Positions 62,316-64,000 of a stretch of 64,000 nt of DNA are shown here, piece by piece (within the stretch, counting starts at the first letter, position 1; every line of letters starts with the position of its first letter). The stretch lies in NCBI GenBank assembly GCA_045132235.1, contig JBGURX010000006.1:42506-106505 (forward strand). Direction: 5' to 3'. Below the pieces are notes generated by a model. It worked only from the letters and a program-made list of their open reading frames with translations. It had not been told where the DNA came from and ran no database searches. Position numbers and translations under genes: made by a program. This DNA is from UBA1756 sp045132235 (lineage in GTDB: Bacteria > Bacteroidota > Bacteroidia > Bacteroidales > WCHB1-69).

Positions 62316-64000
62316 TTATCGCATTAAAATGTTATTGTGGAATTGTTCGATTTTGTGCCACATCTGCACGCGGTCGAGGCCTCTCACGTTGTGCTCGTGT
62401 GTGGTGTAAGGGAAGTAATTGATCTGAACGTCGTCCAGCACCGACTGGTGCAGCAGTTCAAGGCTATGTTGCTGAACCACAGTGTTGTCCTGCTGTCCGT
62501 GCATGATCAGCAGGGGGCATTTCAGCTTGTGGATTTTGTTGATGATGTTGGCATTGGCGTAGCCGTCGGGGTTCTCCTGCGGGGTGTCCATGTAGCGTTC
62601 GCCGTACATGATTTCGTACCACTCCCAGTTCACCACCGGACCGCCGCAGGTGGCGGAGGCGAAGATGTCGTTATGCTCGGTGACCATGGTCAGTGTCATG
62701 AAGCCGCCGAAGCTCCAGCCGTCGATACCCATGCGGTTTTTGTTGACGTAGGGCAGAGAGCGCAGGTAGTTGATGCCGACCATCTGGTCTTCGCTCTCCA
62801 GCACTCCGAGCTGGCGGTGGATGCACTTTTCAAATTCTGCTCCACGGTTGCTGGTACCGCGGTTGTCGAGCACGAAGATGATGTAACCCTTCTGGGCCAT
62901 GTAGTGCAGGAAGGGACCGGCGGTCATAAAACTGTTCGTAACCAGCTGCGAATGAGGTCCGCCATAGACATATACGAGACAGGGGTACTGGTTGTTCTTG
63001 TTGAATTTGGGCGGGAAGATCATGTTGCAGTAAAGGTCGTCGCCGTGGGCATTCTTCAGCGAGAAGATGGTGTCGTAGCCCAGTTCGCAGTCGCGGTAGG
63101 GGTTGCGGGATTCTTTCACTGTGCGGAGGTATTTTCCGTCGGTGCTGCCGGCATAGACGGTCAGGGGCGTGTGGAGGTTGGAGAAGTAGTCGAAGAAGTT
63201 TTTCTTGTCGTCTGATAACACAATGGTGTGGGTGCCGGAGGCGGGGGTGAGGTTGGTGAGCTTGCCGTTGGCAATGTTGACGGAGTACAGGTATTGGTCA
63301 ACGGGGTTGTCTTTGTTGGTCATGAAGTAGATGTTCTGTTCGGCTTCATCGGTGCCAAAGTCCTCTATTACAGGCCAATTGCCTTTGGTGATTTGTTTGA
63401 TTAGTTTCCCGTCGAAGGTGTAGAGGTAGAAGTGGTTCCAGCCGTCTCGGTCGCTCTGGTAGATGAAGTTGCCATTGGCGAGGCAGATGATGCGATGAAG
63501 CGGTTCCACATAGCGGCTATCCGTCTCTTCGATGAGCACGGCCAGTTTCTTACCGGTGGCCACCTCGTAGCGGATGAGTTTGGAGTGGTTTTGTTCTCTG
63601 TTCAAATGCGTGATATACAGATATTTTTCATCGGGCGAGAAGGTGACGTTGGTCAGAAATTCGCCGTCAGCGGGGTCGGTCTGGATGTAGTGATACACGC
63701 ATTTTTTCTGTTGGAACGACTGGCGGGCATCGAAAATGCCGACTTTTACTTGATGGCTGGTACGTCCGGCCATGGGGTATTTGATGTTCTTGAAGTAGGC
63801 GATATGGGCGGCACCGTCCTCCTCGCTGGTCTGCAGCAGCGGGTAGTCCTCCACCATCGACTGGTCCATGCGGTAGAAAGCGATGTAGTTGCTGTTGGGG
63901 GAGAAGTACCAACCCTCTTCGATGCCCCATTCGCTGCGGTGTACGGGTTCGCCAAAGACCACATCCTTGGCGGTGTCGGGACAGAGGATGATTTTGGCTT
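62316..64000 (-). CDS. Dipeptidyl-peptidase IV family serine protease (S9B), N-terminus cut by window edge
   Basis: 561 residues of an S9 prolyl-peptidase. The beta-propeller part (GWYFSPNSNYIAFYRMDQS, FSPDEKYLYITHLNREQ, YQSDRDGWNHFYLY) is followed by the alpha/beta hydrolase with nucleophile Ser in GIDGWSFGG, Asp in MHGQQDNTV and His in TTHEHNV near the C-terminus. It cleaves X-Pro or X-Ala dipeptides from peptide N-termini and is usually periplasmic or outer-membrane linked in Bacteroidota; the signal peptide lies beyond the window. The frame is open through the right edge (an internal GTG at 63962 is not the start). Confidence 0.93.
   Translation of the reverse strand, partial: AKIILCPDTAKDVVFGEPVHRSEWGIEEGWYFSPNSNYIAFYRMDQSMVEDYPLLQTSEEDGAAHIAYFKNIKYPMAGRTSHQVKVGIFDARQSFQQKKCVYHYIQTDPADGEFLTNVTFSPDEKYLYITHLNREQNHSKLIRYEVATGKKLAVLIEETDSRYVEPLHRIICLANGNFIYQSDRDGWNHFYLYTFDGKLIKQITKGNWPVIEDFGTDEAEQNIYFMTNKDNPVDQYLYSVNIANGKLTNLTPASGTHTIVLSDDKKNFFDYFSNLHTPLTVYAGSTDGKYLRTVKESRNPYRDCELGYDTIFSLKNAHGDDLYCNMIFPPKFNKNNQYPCLVYVYGGPHSQLVTNSFMTAGPFLHYMAQKGYIIFVLDNRGTSNRGAEFEKCIHRQLGVLESEDQMVGINYLRSLPYVNKNRMGIDGWSFGGFMTLTMVTEHNDIFASATCGGPVVNWEWYEIMYGERYMDTPQENPDGYANANIINKIHKLKCPLLIMHGQQDNTVVQQHSLELLHQSVLDDVQINYFPYTTHEHNVRGLDRVQMWHKIEQFHNNILMR

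Overview
The window is a stretch of chromosome from a member of the Bacteroidota, most likely an uncultured or poorly studied Bacteroidales-type lineage. The evidence is type IX secretion system (T9SS) parts (PorV-, PorD- and PorE-like proteins, and two proteins with C-terminal sorting domains), a TonB-dependent receptor with an N-terminal carboxypeptidase-like domain, many lipoproteins, Bacteroidota-specific families (DUF4296, DUF4468, DUF3467, MbnP), weak or absent Shine-Dalgarno sites, and many TAnnTTTG promoter elements in front of genes. There is no prophage, insertion sequence, CRISPR array or clear genomic island. Most of the window is core chromosome.

Layout. 1-3.2 kb: a leftward operon greA, HIT protein, hypothetical protein, transketolase N-half, LptF/G-type permease (cut by the edge). 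3.3-13.0 kb: a leftward set of TonB-dependent receptor, 1569-residue T9SS-secreted protein and PorV-like outer-membrane protein, which looks like one export/uptake unit. 13.1-16.2 kb: a small proline-rich protein and mutS with back-to-back promoters. 16.2-25.5 kb: leftward genes, including bamD-rpoZ-coaBC-porD-recN-outer-membrane protein packed with tiny gaps or overlaps, a MbnP-type lipoprotein with a DUF4468 protein, and comEC. 25.7-31.4 kb: a LytTR regulator, mnmG, ybeY, aroK, three tRNAs (Arg-CCT, Cys-GCA, Thr-CGT), a cysteine-rich lipoprotein and mazG. 31.4-36.6 kb: a PorE-like OmpA protein, small envelope genes, a 500-base AT-rich gap with a cluster of DnaA-box-like repeats, a FecCD-type permease and an RNA 2',3'-cyclic phosphodiesterase. 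36.7-46 kb: a second T9SS cargo, a sugar aminotransferase, a nucleotide kinase-like protein, a radical SAM protein, rfbC, folA, prs, an RNase H with viroplasmin domain, two lipoproteins and purine nucleoside phosphorylase. 46.1-57.9 kb: the classic secE-nusG-rplKAJL-rpoBC block plus a DUF3467 protein. 58-64 kb: CreD, a lipoprotein, a threonine-synthase-like PLP enzyme, a WYL regulator and a dipeptidyl-peptidase IV family protease cut by the right edge.

The strongest unexplained signal is a set of CACGTG-centred palindromes with the parS core (TTTCACGTGAAA) at 25.6, 27.2 and 28.6 kb, plus a weaker one at 34.2 kb. They lie next to mnmG and a few kb from the non-coding region at 34.5-34.9 kb, which has five exact copies of TGTTGAAAA (either strand) and an AT-rich block. 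Together these suggest that the replication origin and ParB-loading region lie in this window. This is an inference: neither dnaA nor parAB is present and strand base skew, judged by eye, is not decisive.

Other points: a PorV/TonB/T9SS trio, a 14-cysteine lipoprotein with heptad repeats, a structured leader before secE, several TAnnTTTG elements only 4-6 bases before start codons (possible leaderless mRNAs), a threonine-synthase-like enzyme that may be a cysteate synthase, and several enzymes with changed active-site residues (purine nucleoside phosphorylase, DHFR, YbeY, a Rieske-like lipoprotein).
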